NCBI RefSeq assembly: GCF_020184175.1
Contig: NC_065532.1
Span: 12,834,001-12,898,000, forward strand
Direction: 5' to 3'
Source: Aphis gossypii
Taxonomy: Eukaryota > Arthropoda > Insecta > Hemiptera > Aphididae
Length of the DNA: 64,000 bases
Shown here in pieces: positions 12,612 to 24,525 of this stretch; the stretch's first letter is position 1, and every line of letters starts with the position of its first letter. The position numbers and the translations under genes were made by a program. The notes under the pieces were generated by a model. It was not told the origin of the DNA and searched no databases. It saw only the letters and a list, made by a program, of their open reading frames with translations.

Positions 12612-14613
12612 GTAAAATTAATACCTATCAATGTATCTACCTAGTTTTTCATATGACAAAAAAAAAGATTAAATCATGATTTTTACTATGTATAGCAGAT
12701 GTATAACATAACATACATACACCTGTTATGCCGAAATACAGTCTGGAATTATATGGTTTATGAAATTCCAGATTTCTACGGTCTGTGAAAATACGGTCTG
12801 AGTATTTACAGTCTAGAATTCTACGTTATGTACGATTATTTTCCGGGTTTCTACATGCGTCCTTCATAATCTTTAATTTTAAAATAGCTTATCCATTATC
12901 ATTATAGATTTAAACCTACATTAAAAATTATAATTAAAAATTAAATAACTTTTAAAATTTACTTTAGGTATTATTTAATATGCAACTTTTATACATACAT
13001 AATACATAAACATAGATAAAAGGAATTAATTATTACAAAAAACCAATAAGAAAATAAATTACTATAATTAATAATTTATCATTATACCTATTAGTTTATC
13101 ATAAACCTGTTAGATTTTTTGATTTTAATAGGTACTTAAACAAAATAAAATTGAACAACATTTTCCATATACATTATACAAGTTGCAACTTGCAGTAGAT
13201 ATAAATACTAAAATCTCACGAAGTCGAAATAGGGGTGTTCGCAATTTAATCTAGTACAATAATACACTATAATATGCATAATAAATCTAAATACCAGTTT
13301 AACTGTATAAATTAGTTTTATAACGACTAATTCAGTGCATTTCGATAAAATTTATAAAATTTCCAATGAGTTTTGGTATAGAACTATAGAATATTAATTA
13401 ATTATTTGCAATAGGTATATTTATGCCTTTTTTAATGTATAATTATTGTAAATTTAATAATATTGTTGAAATGTTTTTCGATTATCATAAGTGTAACAAT
13501 ATAGACTTATAGTATAATTTATTTTTAAAACGTGATAGACGATAGTAGATATATGTATATTGTATATACTTTTACTAATTGTAGCCACTTAAAATTAATA
13601 AACGTGAACGGAACCAAAATTATAATTTATAATAAGCAAACGTGGCTAATTTATTTTTATTTCTTAGTGTTTTCTGAAAACCATCAATACACAATAGTGA
13701 AATTGTATCTAAAACCCAATCAATTGCTGGGTTGTCAAAAACAATCTTAACTATTTGATTAGGCTATTAAGATAAAATTCTTCTACAGTCTTATATCGTT
13801 ATGAGCGAAGTTTTTTTTACAAAATATACCTATCATTTTTATATCGAAATTCTTAGACTGTATTTTATAAATTTTTTTTAACTTAATTATAGTTATATAA
13901 TTTTTTTACGTTTTGTTATTTAATCTTTATTATATTTATGAAAAAAATAATTTTTAAAAAATGGGGAGAAAATGTCCGCATCGAAAAAATTTTCGGAGGG
14001 GAAATTGTTCCGCGGTTACCGTAGTTGGATCAACATTTTTAAGCTGTAGGAATAATTTATGGTATAGTATATTTATATTATAAAAAAAAAAAATCATAAA
14101 TAATATATATATTTATTTATTATAATAAAATTGGTACCTACCTATTATTATTATTTTTTAATTTTACTATTATGAAAGATTTAACTATTTTTTGGAAAAC
14201 ACTGCAGTATATAACTTATAATTTAAATTACCAACGTAAAATCAGTACAAATATTCTAAAAATGGCATTGCTTATAAAAAATTATAAAAATATTTTTAAT
14301 TATCTATACGGTCAATATTTTTTTGAGTTATAACGAATCAATTAAAATGCAATATTTTTTGTTTAATTATTTTATTTCAAACAAAATAATTTAAACTTAA
14401 TCTAATACTTATTATAATGCTTATATAAAAAAACGCGATTTTTATAAATATACTTTTCTATGGGATTATAAAATTAAATAGATTTTTGTACACTATAAGC
14501 GACACGGATTAGACGTTTCAGTCAGATTAGTGATTTTACAGTAGGTATAATATTATGTACCTATGGTTTAGATTTTAAATGTATATAGTTCTTCGCCTGT
14601 AACATACACGTAC
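12612..14613. other. AT-rich intergenic DNA
   Basis: I see no gene. At 12735-12840 a degenerate unit of about 20 bases (tacagtctggaatt, then tacggtctg and similar) is repeated several times. The frame at 13532-13750 shows no recognisable domain. Confidence 0.4.
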
Positions 14614-14754
14614 CTGTTCAATTTGAATATTTTCTTGAAACTGCAGGTTGCTGCAATGTTTGTACTTCGAAGGGATTGTTTCATTACTTTCATCCGAGGA
14701 CACGTGACCCAGCAAACCGTAACACAAACAAAGTACGAAAAACAGACGGTACAT
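14614..14754 (-). CDS. Orphan first exon of a secreted, lipocalin-like protein
   Basis: Reading leftwards from the ATG at 14754, 47 codons give a clear signal peptide (MYRLFFVLCLCYGLLGHVSS), then an acidic linker and KHCSNLQFQENIQIEQ. A GT donor (gtacgt) follows directly. The spacing Cys-x5-Gln-Glu-Asn resembles the start of apolipoprotein D-type lipocalins, where the next exon would encode the GxWYEI core. I cannot find that exon between here and 8.6 kb, so the rest is lost, far away or misassembled. The secretion signal is visible; the lipocalin assignment is an inference from a short match. Confidence 0.45.
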
Positions 14755-15371
14755 CTTTGACCGGAGTCCGGAGTATGAGCGGTAAAAGTTTTCAGACAAA
14801 ATGAATTCACAGTAGGTACCTCTATACCGACTAAAAGTTATTATATTTTGCTATTAGGAAGGTAACCCGTTGTGTTAAAAAATCAAGACGCGATTTTGGA
14901 CGTCCTAGGTAATGTTATGGTGTGTGTGTATAACATAGGTATTATAATGTCAAACGCGAGATCACGAGACACGACGAGACCAAGGGACTGTATGCCAATG
15001 CGTGTATTGTGCGCTGTGCTCTTGACGTCCCGAACGGTCTCGTCCAATTAAGGATTGTTAAGAAATTACTGATTATGATAATTTAAACTGTGCGGGGTTC
15101 GGTCGGTCCGTTTAGAAAGAAAAAATCATTTATTCGTGGTGTGCACGCACAGCGGTGACTTGTTGATTATAAAAATATAATAGTAATAGGTAAAATTCAT
15201 TTCTTCTTCTGATCTAACTATCCATATGAATGTTCAAAATGTGGGTCAATAATCAATATTAATGTATGGGGTATCGTTGCCTTTGAGATCATTTTTTATT
15301 TGGTTTATAACTTGTAATGTCGGCTTATTTAGTCTTTGTTCCTACGGTGCTTTTGTCCTTGGTTTTTTGTA
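14755..15371. other. Presumed promoter side of the orphan exon; no gene
   Basis: Contains a moderately CpG-rich patch (14940-15140) that could be a promoter for the minus-strand exon. At 15340-15371, minus strand, lies the displaced last portion of the SWIM/MULE gene (NQGQKHRRNKD then stop), separated from it by the MITE. Confidence 0.45.
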
Positions 15372-15379
15372 GAATAAAA

Positions 15380-16011
15380 CAGGGAGTCAAAACGGGGTTG
15401 AACCCGGTTTTCAAATCCGGGTTACCCGGAAAAAACTGGACCCCGGTTTCAACCCGTAAAACGGAACCCAAATAGTTAAGAATCCGGTTTAAACCCGAAA
15501 ACCGTAATACTTACAATTTGTAATCCCGCTTTTACACCGAAACCCGAAAATTTTATATTTTTGTATTTAACTTACGAGGAAAAAATTGAAATATTTTTTA
15601 ATATTGTTTTAAATAACTTTTCTAAACTATATAGTATATTATTTTCATTACACAATTTGATTTTAATAATTAAATGAAAATGTTATTATTTTCAAAAAAA
15701 ATTATTGAATAGAAGTACTTGAAAAAAACAATGAAATTAAAATAATTTGTTAACAGAATGTTAAGGCCGGTTGACTAGTACAACTAAACTAATGGATTAA
15801 AAATAGGAAACCGAAACCCAAGTAAAAATATAACCCGGATTTAACCCGAAATCAAAATCAGTCAAAATATAACCCGGTTTTAACCCGAAACTAAAATCCA
15901 GGTCAAAATATAACTCGGTTTTAACCCAAAAATCGAAACCCGAAAATTCTAAAACCCAATTTTAACCCGGAATTCGAAACCCAAAAACATTTAACTCGTT
16001 TTGACTCCCTG
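15380..16011. mobile_element. 632 bp hAT-type MITE with aacccggtttt-rich interior
   Basis: The termini are cagggagtcaaaacggg and its complement ctcgttttgactccctg. They are flanked by perfect 8-base duplications gaataaaa (15372-15379 and 16012-16019). The interior is made of many imperfect copies of an aacccggttttaacccgaaa-like unit, in both orientations, and encodes nothing. It inserted inside the last codons of the neighbouring SWIM/MULE gene. Confidence 0.88.
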
Positions 16012-17429
16012 GAATAAAACCTTAACTGTTTGTCTATATTTTTGTTAGATGGTTCTCGATTCGGTACATCTCTTATGGAATTGCTTTCTTGTTGATATAA
16101 CACTTTTAAACTTGAATTGACTGATGTATTTATTTTTTTTAGTTGTTCATCATCAAGTGTACCTGCTTGTGACACAAAAATACTATATAATTGCTGAATT
16201 TTATTAGCAATGGACTCAGTGGATGTTAAAGTAAGCTGTTGTGTAGTAGGCATTTTTATACACACTTCATCGTTTTCAATGGGATTGCATATTACATCCG
16301 TCCTTTCGTTTTCATTATATTCCTTGAATTCAATTGAACAGCATGTATATGCTTACACATGTTATTTTTAATACTGTAGTCGTAACAAGTGCAAGAAAAC
16401 AGATGAACAGAACATTTGCACATACTACAAATTACCTTGCACGAGCATGGTTCATTTTGTTTAATTAAATAATCTAATTCTAATGAATTAGATGCAATAG
16501 ACCAAGTACTATCTGATATTTTAGTAACTTTGTAATTAGTTTGTAGAGCAGAACAATGTCGACTGTTAATTGCATTTACAAAATGAGTAACTTTCCAACC
16601 ATTACATAATTTAATAAGTCGTTCAAAATTTTTATCTCTCACTACCTTGAGTAAATGCCACAATAGAGCATCAAGCCTTTGATTTTTTTTCCTTTTTATA
16701 CATGCTACATGCTACATGTTTTAAAATCTTATGAAATGCTTCATCGATTGATTCATAAATTTTTTTAAAATTTTTACGCCAATAATTGTTGTCAATATGC
16801 CATTTACACAAAAGATAGAATTTAGGAATAGGGGACATAATTTCAATCCATGCATTCCAGAATGCAGGAGCGTCATCAGTATTGACTCATCACTCATAAA
16901 TACGTTAGGAGTAAGAGAACCAGTAGCTTCTTTGATTTAAAAAAAAAAAACACTGTCATGTGCACTTCATCAAGCTTTGAACTAATACAAAAAGCAGCAG
17001 GATATCCTTCACCGAATTCGTCAATCACAATAATAGTTGTTGAATTAAAACTATATTGGTTTGTGTCATGAGTAGAGTCTATACATAGTTTTTCACTACT
17101 GAACTTCTCAAGAACAGCCTTTTGTGTTTCAGTTAAGATGATCAGCATGAAATCATCTTTTTTTAATGGGAAATACTCAGTTCCTTGTGTTTTGTATAAA
17201 ATTATAGGATTTAATGATTTATTAGGATTCTGAGCAAATCGCTTTACCTGAAGATCCACACTTACTGCATCAACATCATGTAGCTTGTATTTGTGGAGTA
17301 AACCAAATTTAGCAGAAATGTTATGTATGTCCTTCCTTGTTATTATATTTTTTTTTTCGATATTAAAATCAGTTTCATTGCGTAACTGATCAATTATAAC
17401 ATTTGGCGGGATTCCACTTTCAATTTTAC
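15921..17429 (-). pseudogene. MULE-type transposase with SWIM zinc finger, broken
   Basis: Starting after an acceptor at 17430, the minus strand encodes a Mutator-like transposase. It has a first catalytic Asp in LCIDSTHDTNQY, an EFGEGYPAAFCIS block and a second Asp in FMSDD near 16890. Then come WNAWIEIM and CKWHIDNNYWRK, and a SWIM finger (CTCYDYSIKNNMCKHIH) near 16350. A Ser/Thr-rich tail runs to 16012. Frame breaks are seen near 16890-16930 (in a poly-A run and again before the DD block), near 16700, and near 16290. The end of the gene is displaced by the 632 bp MITE, so the frame now ends in MITE sequence at 15921. No intact product is possible. Such genes are common multi-copy transposons in aphid-like genomes (established in general; copy number not checked here). 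Confidence 0.75.
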
Positions 17430-17464
17430 CTATAAGTATAATAACAAGTACATATATATAATTT

Positions 17465-17785
17465 AGTACTTTAATATTTAAGTAATTGAACATAATACTT
17501 ACAAGATTCACTTTGACTGAATTAATAGGAATAATATCCTAATACATATTATACAGGGTGATTTTTTTATCGTTGAACACTTTGCATACAAAGTGTATAC
17601 AAAGTGTTCAACGATAAAAAAATCACCTAGTATAAACAATTGATGTTCAATAACATTAAATATAACAAACATTAATAATATATTTACCCAAACCCATTCA
17701 CATACTTAATTTTTTAAGTAATTGTATATAATACTCACAAGACTCACTTTGACTGAATTAATTGGAATAATATCTTAATACATAA
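17465..17785. repeat. Direct duplication bracketing the hairpin MITE
   Basis: About 80 bases at 17470-17550 recur at 17706-17785. Both contain taagtaattg, tcactttgactgaattaat and ggaataatatc in the same order, with scattered differences. The copies flank the hairpin MITE. Confidence 0.6.
17554..17630. mobile_element. Small hairpin MITE flanked by TA
   Basis: The left arm cagggtgatttttttatcgt and onward is mirrored by a right arm ending ataaaaaaatcacctag. TA dinucleotides lie outside both ends (17552-17553 and 17631-17632), as for Tc1/mariner-type MITEs. The element is about 77 bp and can form an almost complete hairpin. Confidence 0.6.
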
Positions 17786-18757
17786 ATAAATAATAGTATA
17801 ACATTAAAGTACAATTTTTCCATTGAATTGGTTTGGAAAAACTTGGATTATTTTATACAAGATTATTGGTACTGAGTACTGAAACATAACTGTTAGTTAA
17901 GTGTATTAATTAAGTACCTTTTGGTAACTACTCTGAAGACCTTCAAATATAAATACTATTATTAATACAGAAATATTAGACCATATTCAACTCCATCTAG
18001 TAAGAGTACATCTCAAATATAAATATAGGTATAACAGCGATTGTTTCTTGAACAGTAGTCGGGATAGGAAGTTGAACAGTATACACTAGTTTTATGTATT
18101 ATTTATTTATATTTTCTAGTTTTATGTTAGGTTATTTATCTTGAAATATTAAACACATGACTGTAATTTAATTTTAATAATCATATTAAATATTAATATT
18201 TATTGTCAATACATTTCAAAATTTCAAGATGCTTATGAGTTATGACTATATGATATAAATGTAGTAAAATAATGTAATGTAATGCTTAGACTTGGTACTA
18301 ACCAACTTTATATATAAATATACTTATATCTATGTCACTAACAAATATAATATGTCTAATAAACAAACTTAATGTGCAATAGATTTGTTTTTATTTTTAA
18401 TGTCTTTTAATTAACTTTTATAAATTGTCTACACCTATAGTTAAAATAGCTCAGTTGTTTATGTTTCAATGATGTTTTTTTTTTTTTTAATCGAGAAAAC
18501 AAAAAATAAACAATTTGTATAAAATGTATTAATTAATATTAATTTTACAAGTAACTATAATATTATTTTATAAACTTTAGTATTAAGAGTGTTATAATTT
18601 GTGAAAAGGGTGAAATGTCCTTGTTAAGATTGGGATATTGTAGAAAAGATAATGAATATTTTTATTCTTGTTCTGAATAATGATAAATGACATTATTATA
18701 ATTGAAATATTGGTAATAGCCAATAGGTAAATATCATTTTTTGCTTCCATTGTTTAG
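17786..18757. other. AT-rich intergenic DNA, nothing recognised
   Basis: No coding frame, inverted repeat or transposon end stands out. The last 30 bases form the acceptor of the exon at 18758. Confidence 0.4.
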
Positions 18758-19140
18758 TTGTTTGTTTGTAAGGAGTGTGATGTAAGTTATAAGTATAGTT
18801 ATACTCTATCAAGACATAGAAAAAATAAGCATCAGATTGCAGTTAAGCCACCTATTTCTGCACCCAAATGTATTGAATCTTTTGAAAAACAAGACTGTTG
18901 TTTGAATGTCAAAAAAAAGAATTTGAATCAACATTTAAGAGCAGTTCATGGATTTACAGAAACTCAGATTTCTAATATGAGTCTTAATCTAAAATCAAAG
19001 ATTGTATTATACCCCAAGGTAAATGTAGTGGTCTTAATTTTTAATAACAAAAATAATTTAAATTTTAGCCTTCAGCAAACTTAAAATCTTCTGAACCTAA
19101 AAAAGCAATGGTACATACAAGCAGTAATATTACATTAATG
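18758..19140 (+). pseudogene. C2H2 zinc-finger exons, probably transposon-derived, partial
   Basis: Two exons, 18758-19018 and 19069-19140, both in phase 0 with good splice sites. The first encodes a classical finger (FVCKECDVSYKYSYTLSRH, with a final H five residues on) and a second, degenerate Cys-Cys/His-His finger ending NLNQHLRAVH. The second exon is a basic linker. No start codon fits the first exon cleanly, since it begins inside a frame after an acceptor. No DNA-binding or catalytic partner follows within 300 bases. It may be the N-terminal part of the transposase-like gene that begins at 19801, or an independent fragment. Confidence 0.45.
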
Positions 19141-19609
19141 GTAATTTATAACATCAATAATTATTATAAAAATAAATATTGTTATAGTATATTAACATAA
19201 TATAGTAACTACATCAAATGTATATCCACTAAATATTTTCTGTAGCCCAATTAAATATCTGATTGGAACGGTTTGTAATAAATAATAATTATAATCTTAT
19301 TAATATTTGTATGCTTTAAATTATTTTAATTGTAATAACTATGTCTGCTATTGTCACAGTATTCACAAGTTCAATGGCGAATTGAAATAGAAGCGTATAA
19401 TTTTGAATATAATATATTTTTGTAATTTTAAAATTAAAATCTATCTATTTTAAACTTTTCAGGTGTTGTGATCCTGCTTTTCCCGACCGATTTCCGTACA
19501 GCAGCATTGCCTTATTTAGTTGTAGTTGACAAAAAAAAAAAATTAGTTGTAGTTTTAGTTCTAGTTCTAGTTGTAGTTTTAGTTATAATCTTAGTTGTCG
19601 AAGAGGGTC

Positions 19610-19785
19610 TTACTCAGACAGCTAAAAGTGCCGACGAATTGTTAATTCCGACACGAAATAGTCGAAGAGTTAGCTTAGACATCAAAAAGTGCCGATGAAT
19701 TATTAATTCCAACACAAAATAGTCGAAAAGATCTTACTCAGACAGATAAAAGTGTGGACGATTTTTTAATTCATACATAAAACAA
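19610..19785 (+). repeat. Three imperfect copies of a roughly 60 bp unit
   Basis: The units contain cttactcagacag, aaaagtgccgacgaattg and ttaattccgacacgaaatag. They encode peptides of the type LTQTAKSADELLIPT in copies 1 and 3, but the frame differs in copy 2. Just upstream, 19547-19600 is a run of ttagttgtag-like decamers. Confidence 0.6.
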
Positions 19786-19800
19786 TTTATAAGTTTTAAA

Positions 19801-22240
19801 ATGAGTTTAAAAGAAAAATTGGATGAGGTAGCTCATTATATTGTGATCCAATATCCAAAATTAAATTTTGGGAATGTCTCAGTTTTTGACAGTTGTGTAA
19901 CTAATATTTGCAATATCATCTTTAATAAAGAAAATGATCGTAGTTTAAAAAAACCAATTGCAAATGCTATCAATAGAAACACTTTATCTCTTCGTAAACG
20001 TAATACAAGTATGAACAATACTGATATATGTAATGTGTCCGAAATTAATAGTACAATAATAAAATGTATTTAAAAGTATAACTATACGTCTTGTGATTTC
20101 TTAAATTACAATAACAAAATTCTAAATGATATATGCAGAATCATAAAAGCCCCTGCAGATAGTTTTCACCGTAATAGAGTACATCAAAAATGTAAAAAAC
20201 ACTTCAATGTGTCTTTGTGCAATCCATCAGATGACACAAACCATATAGATTCAAATACTGCTTATTTTAATGAAAACTCTGGTATTAAAAATAATAGTTT
20301 TGAAAATTGCACTTCATATTCTGATTACACAGAGCCTGACCTTGTGCAAAATGACTATGTTTCACTTGAATACACCAGTGTATTTCCCCAAAGTGATTAT
20401 AATTGGACGATGAGGGATCCACTAATACTTAGTAGTACTCCAACTCTAACAGAACACATAATCGTTGAATCTGATTTTGTTACACCAAGTAAATTAGAAT
20501 GCAGAAAAAGTGTTGGACTTGTGGCAAGTTCCCTTAGAAATGCATTTTTTAAGAAAACTCCGGTTAAGTCTGGTGTTGTGCTGCCTTTGGAAACAAAAAA
20601 TTGTTTTCCAAAACAATATAACAGCAATGAATATCCATTTTTTGAAGGAATTTTCACATTTTCATATGATGAGTGGTCCTATATGTTATATACACATGTT
20701 AACGGTAAAAAACTTTTGGATAAGACTAAATATCCTATTATGTTCAGAAAGCGCATAAGAACTGTGAACAATATATGTGTTATTAATGCGAAAAGGGTTA
20801 AATATTGTAATAACCATTGTAATGTGCTCATGTATTGTAGTTATGAGGGGTGCAAAACTTTTAGAATAAAAGTTCAGGCTCAAAACCGAACGTTTGTGTG
20901 GCAAACGTATATAGTTCTGGTTGAAATTACCATCACAATCCAGATGACAATGGTCTCACGAACCACGTAAAAGGGTTTCAGCGAGACTTGAACAAGGAAG
21001 CGCTACAAAAAACTAAAGCGTTTTCCTTCAGGTCAGAAACTATTGACATGGCATCACCCACTCAGTTGAATTGTGGCAATTTGCAAGGCATTAAATCAGA
21101 TGACGCCATCAGGAAAATCAGATCAGAGGCTTTGACTGCCGATGATTAGGATAAAGAAAACAACTTTGTACAGCATGTCGGTATACCGTCAGTGCACTGC
21201 TATAGTAAAGAACAGTTGGACATACTAAAAAAACTGATTCAAAGTCAAAATGCAGTAACTGGTTACTTGGATGCAACTGGTACATTGGTAAGGAAAATTG
21301 ACAAGAACAGCAAAACAGTTCTTTACTATGTTCTAGTCGTAAATGTCCCTTTACCTAGGTCCTAGAAACTCGAGTGTCACGTGTCCCGTTGTTGAGATGA
21401 TTAGTTCAGCGCACGACATATAGTTGCAATTTCACAGTGGTTGAACGCTTTTAAAGCATTTGTTTTGAATCACAAACTGACATGGCCCGTATTCACAAAC
21501 ATAGTGACGGATTTCAGTTATGCACAAATAAATGCCTTATGTATAGGATGGAATGGTTTTACCTCCATATTCGATTACCTTAACTGGTGTTACAGATTAT
21601 TGGTTGAAAACAATGACGGGTCTAATGTCACGCTCATAAACATCTGTGTGAATCATTACACAAAAATCATAGTAAACCATGTCTATACATATTTTCAATC
21701 AGAGTCAAACGACAGTAACACTGTAGAAAAAACTAAAATAAATAATGTTATTGATTGGATATGTTTACTGTTTAACGTAAAGAGTTTGGACAATATAGAA
21801 AATTGGTTCAAAATATTTTCATCAATATTGTTTTCTCCATGTAGTACTGGAAATACCAAAAATGTCATTAGTACAATGAGAGACAAGTGTAATGTTAACC
21901 ACCAACTGTCGAATGAATCGAACAACGAAGGCAAGGATTATTCAGAAGAGATAAATAAATTTCTATGCGAATCCGACACGAGTAATTCCATGATATACTG
22001 TAGATTTCAGTCTATCAAAGAACATGTTAAAACTGAAGTCTTAAATTATGCTGTAAATAGTGATAATATAATAATTAATGAATATTATAATGAATCATTT
22101 TACAAGAATTCATAGTCAAGTGTGTACCTTTCTTAGCATTGTGGACACCTATTATGAATAATAAAGCCAACAATGGCATTGAAATCCGCCAGAGTAATGC
22201 TACCGTTGAGTCTTGGTTTAAAACGGTTTACTTTTAGTAA
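19801..22240 (+). pseudogene. Unassigned transposase-like gene, broken
   Basis: A long frame runs from the ATG at 19801 to 20970, interrupted only by one in-frame TAA at 20071-20073. It continues in other frames to about 22240. In the C-terminal half, LDATGTLVRKI (about 21270), VTDFSYAQINALCIGWNGF (21500-21560) and SNATVESWF (about 22195-22220) supply two Asp and one Glu. The spacing suits a DDE nuclease. The N-terminal half has Cys/His clusters (near 20790-20870 and around 20930) that may bind zinc. Breaks: TAA at 20071, a frame change near 20915, TAG at 21148, several changes at 21350-21440, and a stop at 22113. I cannot place it in a named superfamily. Its middle third is copied inverted at 22313-23109. 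Confidence 0.5.
20773..21568 (+). repeat. Inverted duplication 1, left arm
   Basis: About 796 bases of the transposase-like pseudogene, present again in reverse at about 22313-23109. The two arms appear identical over long stretches, and even the disabling stops are shared, so duplication came after decay. The spacer (21569-22312) holds the C-terminal part of the same pseudogene. Confidence 0.85.
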
Positions 22241-22312
22241 TTATTTTACTATGATAAAAATAATTGATAGGTATCACTATTCTATTATCACAATATAATA
22301 TTATAGTAATAA

Positions 22313-23109
22313 TGGAGGTAAAACCATTCCATCCTATACATAAGGCATTTATTTGTGCATAACTGAAATCCGTCACTATGTTTGTGAATACGGGCCATGT
22401 CAGTTTGTGATTCAAAACAAATGCTTTAAAAGCGTTCAACCACTGTGAAATTGCAACTATATGTCGTGCGCTGAACTAATCATCTCAACAACGGGACACG
22501 TGACACTCGAGTTTCTAGGACCTAGGTAAAGGGACATTTACGACTAGAACATAGTAAAGAACTGTTTTGCTGTTCTTGTCAATTTTCCTTACCAATGTAC
22601 CAGTTGCATCCAAGTAACCAGTTACTGCATTTTGACTTTGAATCAGTTTTTTTAGTATGTCCAACTGTTCTTTACTATAGCAGTGCACTGACGGTATACC
22701 GACATGCTGTACAAAGTTGTTTTCTTTATCCTAATCATCGGCAGTCAAAGCCTCTGATCTGATTTTCCTGATGGCGTCATCTGATTTAATGCCTTGCAAA
22801 TTGCCACAATTCAACTGAGTGGGTGATGCCATGTCAATAGTTTCTGACCTGAAGGAAAACGCTTTAGTTTTTTGTAGCGCTTCCTTGTTCAAGTCTCGCT
22901 GAAACCCTTTTACGTGGTTCGTGAGACCATTGTCATCTGGATTGTGATGGTAATTTCAACCAGAACTATATACGTTTGCCACACAAACGTTCGGTTTTGA
23001 GCCTGAACTTTTATTCTAAAAGTTTTGCACCCCTCATAACTACAATACATGAGCACATTACAATGGTTATTACAATATTTAACCCTTTTCGCATTAATAA
23101 CACATATAA
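22313..23109 (-). repeat. Inverted duplication 1, right arm
   Basis: Mirror copy of 20773-21568. It starts at atggaggtaaaaccattcc and ends at gcattaataacacatat. The peptide frames at 22218-22439 (-) and 22976-23158 (+) are copies of frames in the left arm and not genes. About 6 bases further on, inverted duplication 2 begins. Confidence 0.85.
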
Positions 23110-23115
23110 TTTAAT

Positions 23116-23951
23116 AACATATATTGTTTCCACAAGAAGTGAGTGCTGCTACAAATAATTTAATAAGACAATCTATGGGATATGGTACGACTAACCAAGG
23201 TGTGCAATATAAATATCTTATTGACGAACAGACAATAAACAACATGGTCGAAAATAAATTACATCAACTTTGGGAATGGTTTACAACTATTGGTACTTTT
23301 GTTTCGGGACTGATGGGGATATTTTTTATTGTAAAATTAATATTAACACTAGTGGATACGGGGATTAATATTACTATTTTATACAAAACCTTTGGGTGGA
23401 GTGCAAAACTGTTGGCAGGAATTTTTTCTAGTATTACCCATTATTTAATGTTAAAGACACACAAAAAAAATCAAAATTTTGATCAAGACTCGCTAGACAC
23501 AAAACATGTTCGCTATTCAATTAAAAATAGCAAAAAAGTGTACCCGAGCTTGAGTCAAGATTCTGTTTAAACACTTTAAAGCCATACAGAAATAATGCAA
23601 TATATATGAATAGTAGTAATAAATACTACCTGCTTGCTATACATAAAATAAATTTAAAAGTGTTTAAAAACTATTCAATAATAGGTAGCTATTTTTTTCA
23701 CTAATTTTTTCAAAATTATTACTTAACTCATTTTTAAAAATATTATCATTGCACCTATAACATAATTAGTTATATTATTTATAAATTTAAGCCTTAAGGT
23801 GGATATATAATTAGAATACATTGTGAATATTTTTTATGAAATACTACATTAATAAATTAGCTATGTATCTTTTACTTATTACTTATATTATATATAATTT
23901 TTTTTCTGTACCTTCAATTGTATGTTATATTAAAAAATAATTACATAAATA
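23116..23951 (+). repeat. Inverted duplication 2, left arm (glycoprotein 3' end)
   Basis: About 836 bases mirrored at 24526-25360. It carries the C-terminal 145 residues of the endogenous glycoprotein, including its transmembrane segment, on the + strand (frame to 23570), plus the same 3' flank. The copies look identical at base level where compared. This copy has no upstream half and is a promoterless fragment. Confidence 0.87.
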
Positions 23952-24525
23952 GTATAAAAGTAAATAATAACTAATTTATAGCAATAACCTAAATTAATAT
24001 CATCTAAATATCTAAATATTAGTTTTGTAGTATTTAAATGTATTGCGTATATTTTACATTATACTTTTATTCGTGAACATGCTACAACTTACAAATTTTT
24101 TTGGTAATTCAAAGAAAAATAGAATATTGAGCACAATAACCTGTACCTACTTAAACACACTTAAAAATACATAATTTAATCATTTTATAATCTAATATTT
24201 AATTATACAAAATAGTAAAAAACAAATATTTCTTTAACCTTTTTTCAAATTTATTATATTTATAAACATATAACATATAGGTAATAATTGCATTTTTCAT
24301 GTACATTTAATATTAAATTAAAATTTTTTATCATTAAATAATTAAATAAAATATACAAATTTAAAACAATACTTTTAATACTAAATAAATAGTAAATTAA
24401 ATAAAATTAAATACATTTTTTAGTTTATTGTATTGTTGTATACATATATTTATAAATGATGATATAGGGAATTATTATTCATAATATTGTAAATTGTAAG
24501 ATGCAAAAAACAATCTATATTACAT
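23952..24525. other. Spacer of inverted duplication 2, AT-rich
   Basis: About 570 bases of extremely AT-rich DNA between the arms. No coding frame and no element ends are recognised. Confidence 0.5.

Noticed and set aside
20397..20657. Minus-strand 86-residue frame
   Set aside because: Antisense shadow of the transposase-like frame on the plus strand.
22218..23158. Frames with good-looking peptides on both strands
   Set aside because: They are mirror copies of frames in 20686-21568 produced by the inverted duplication.
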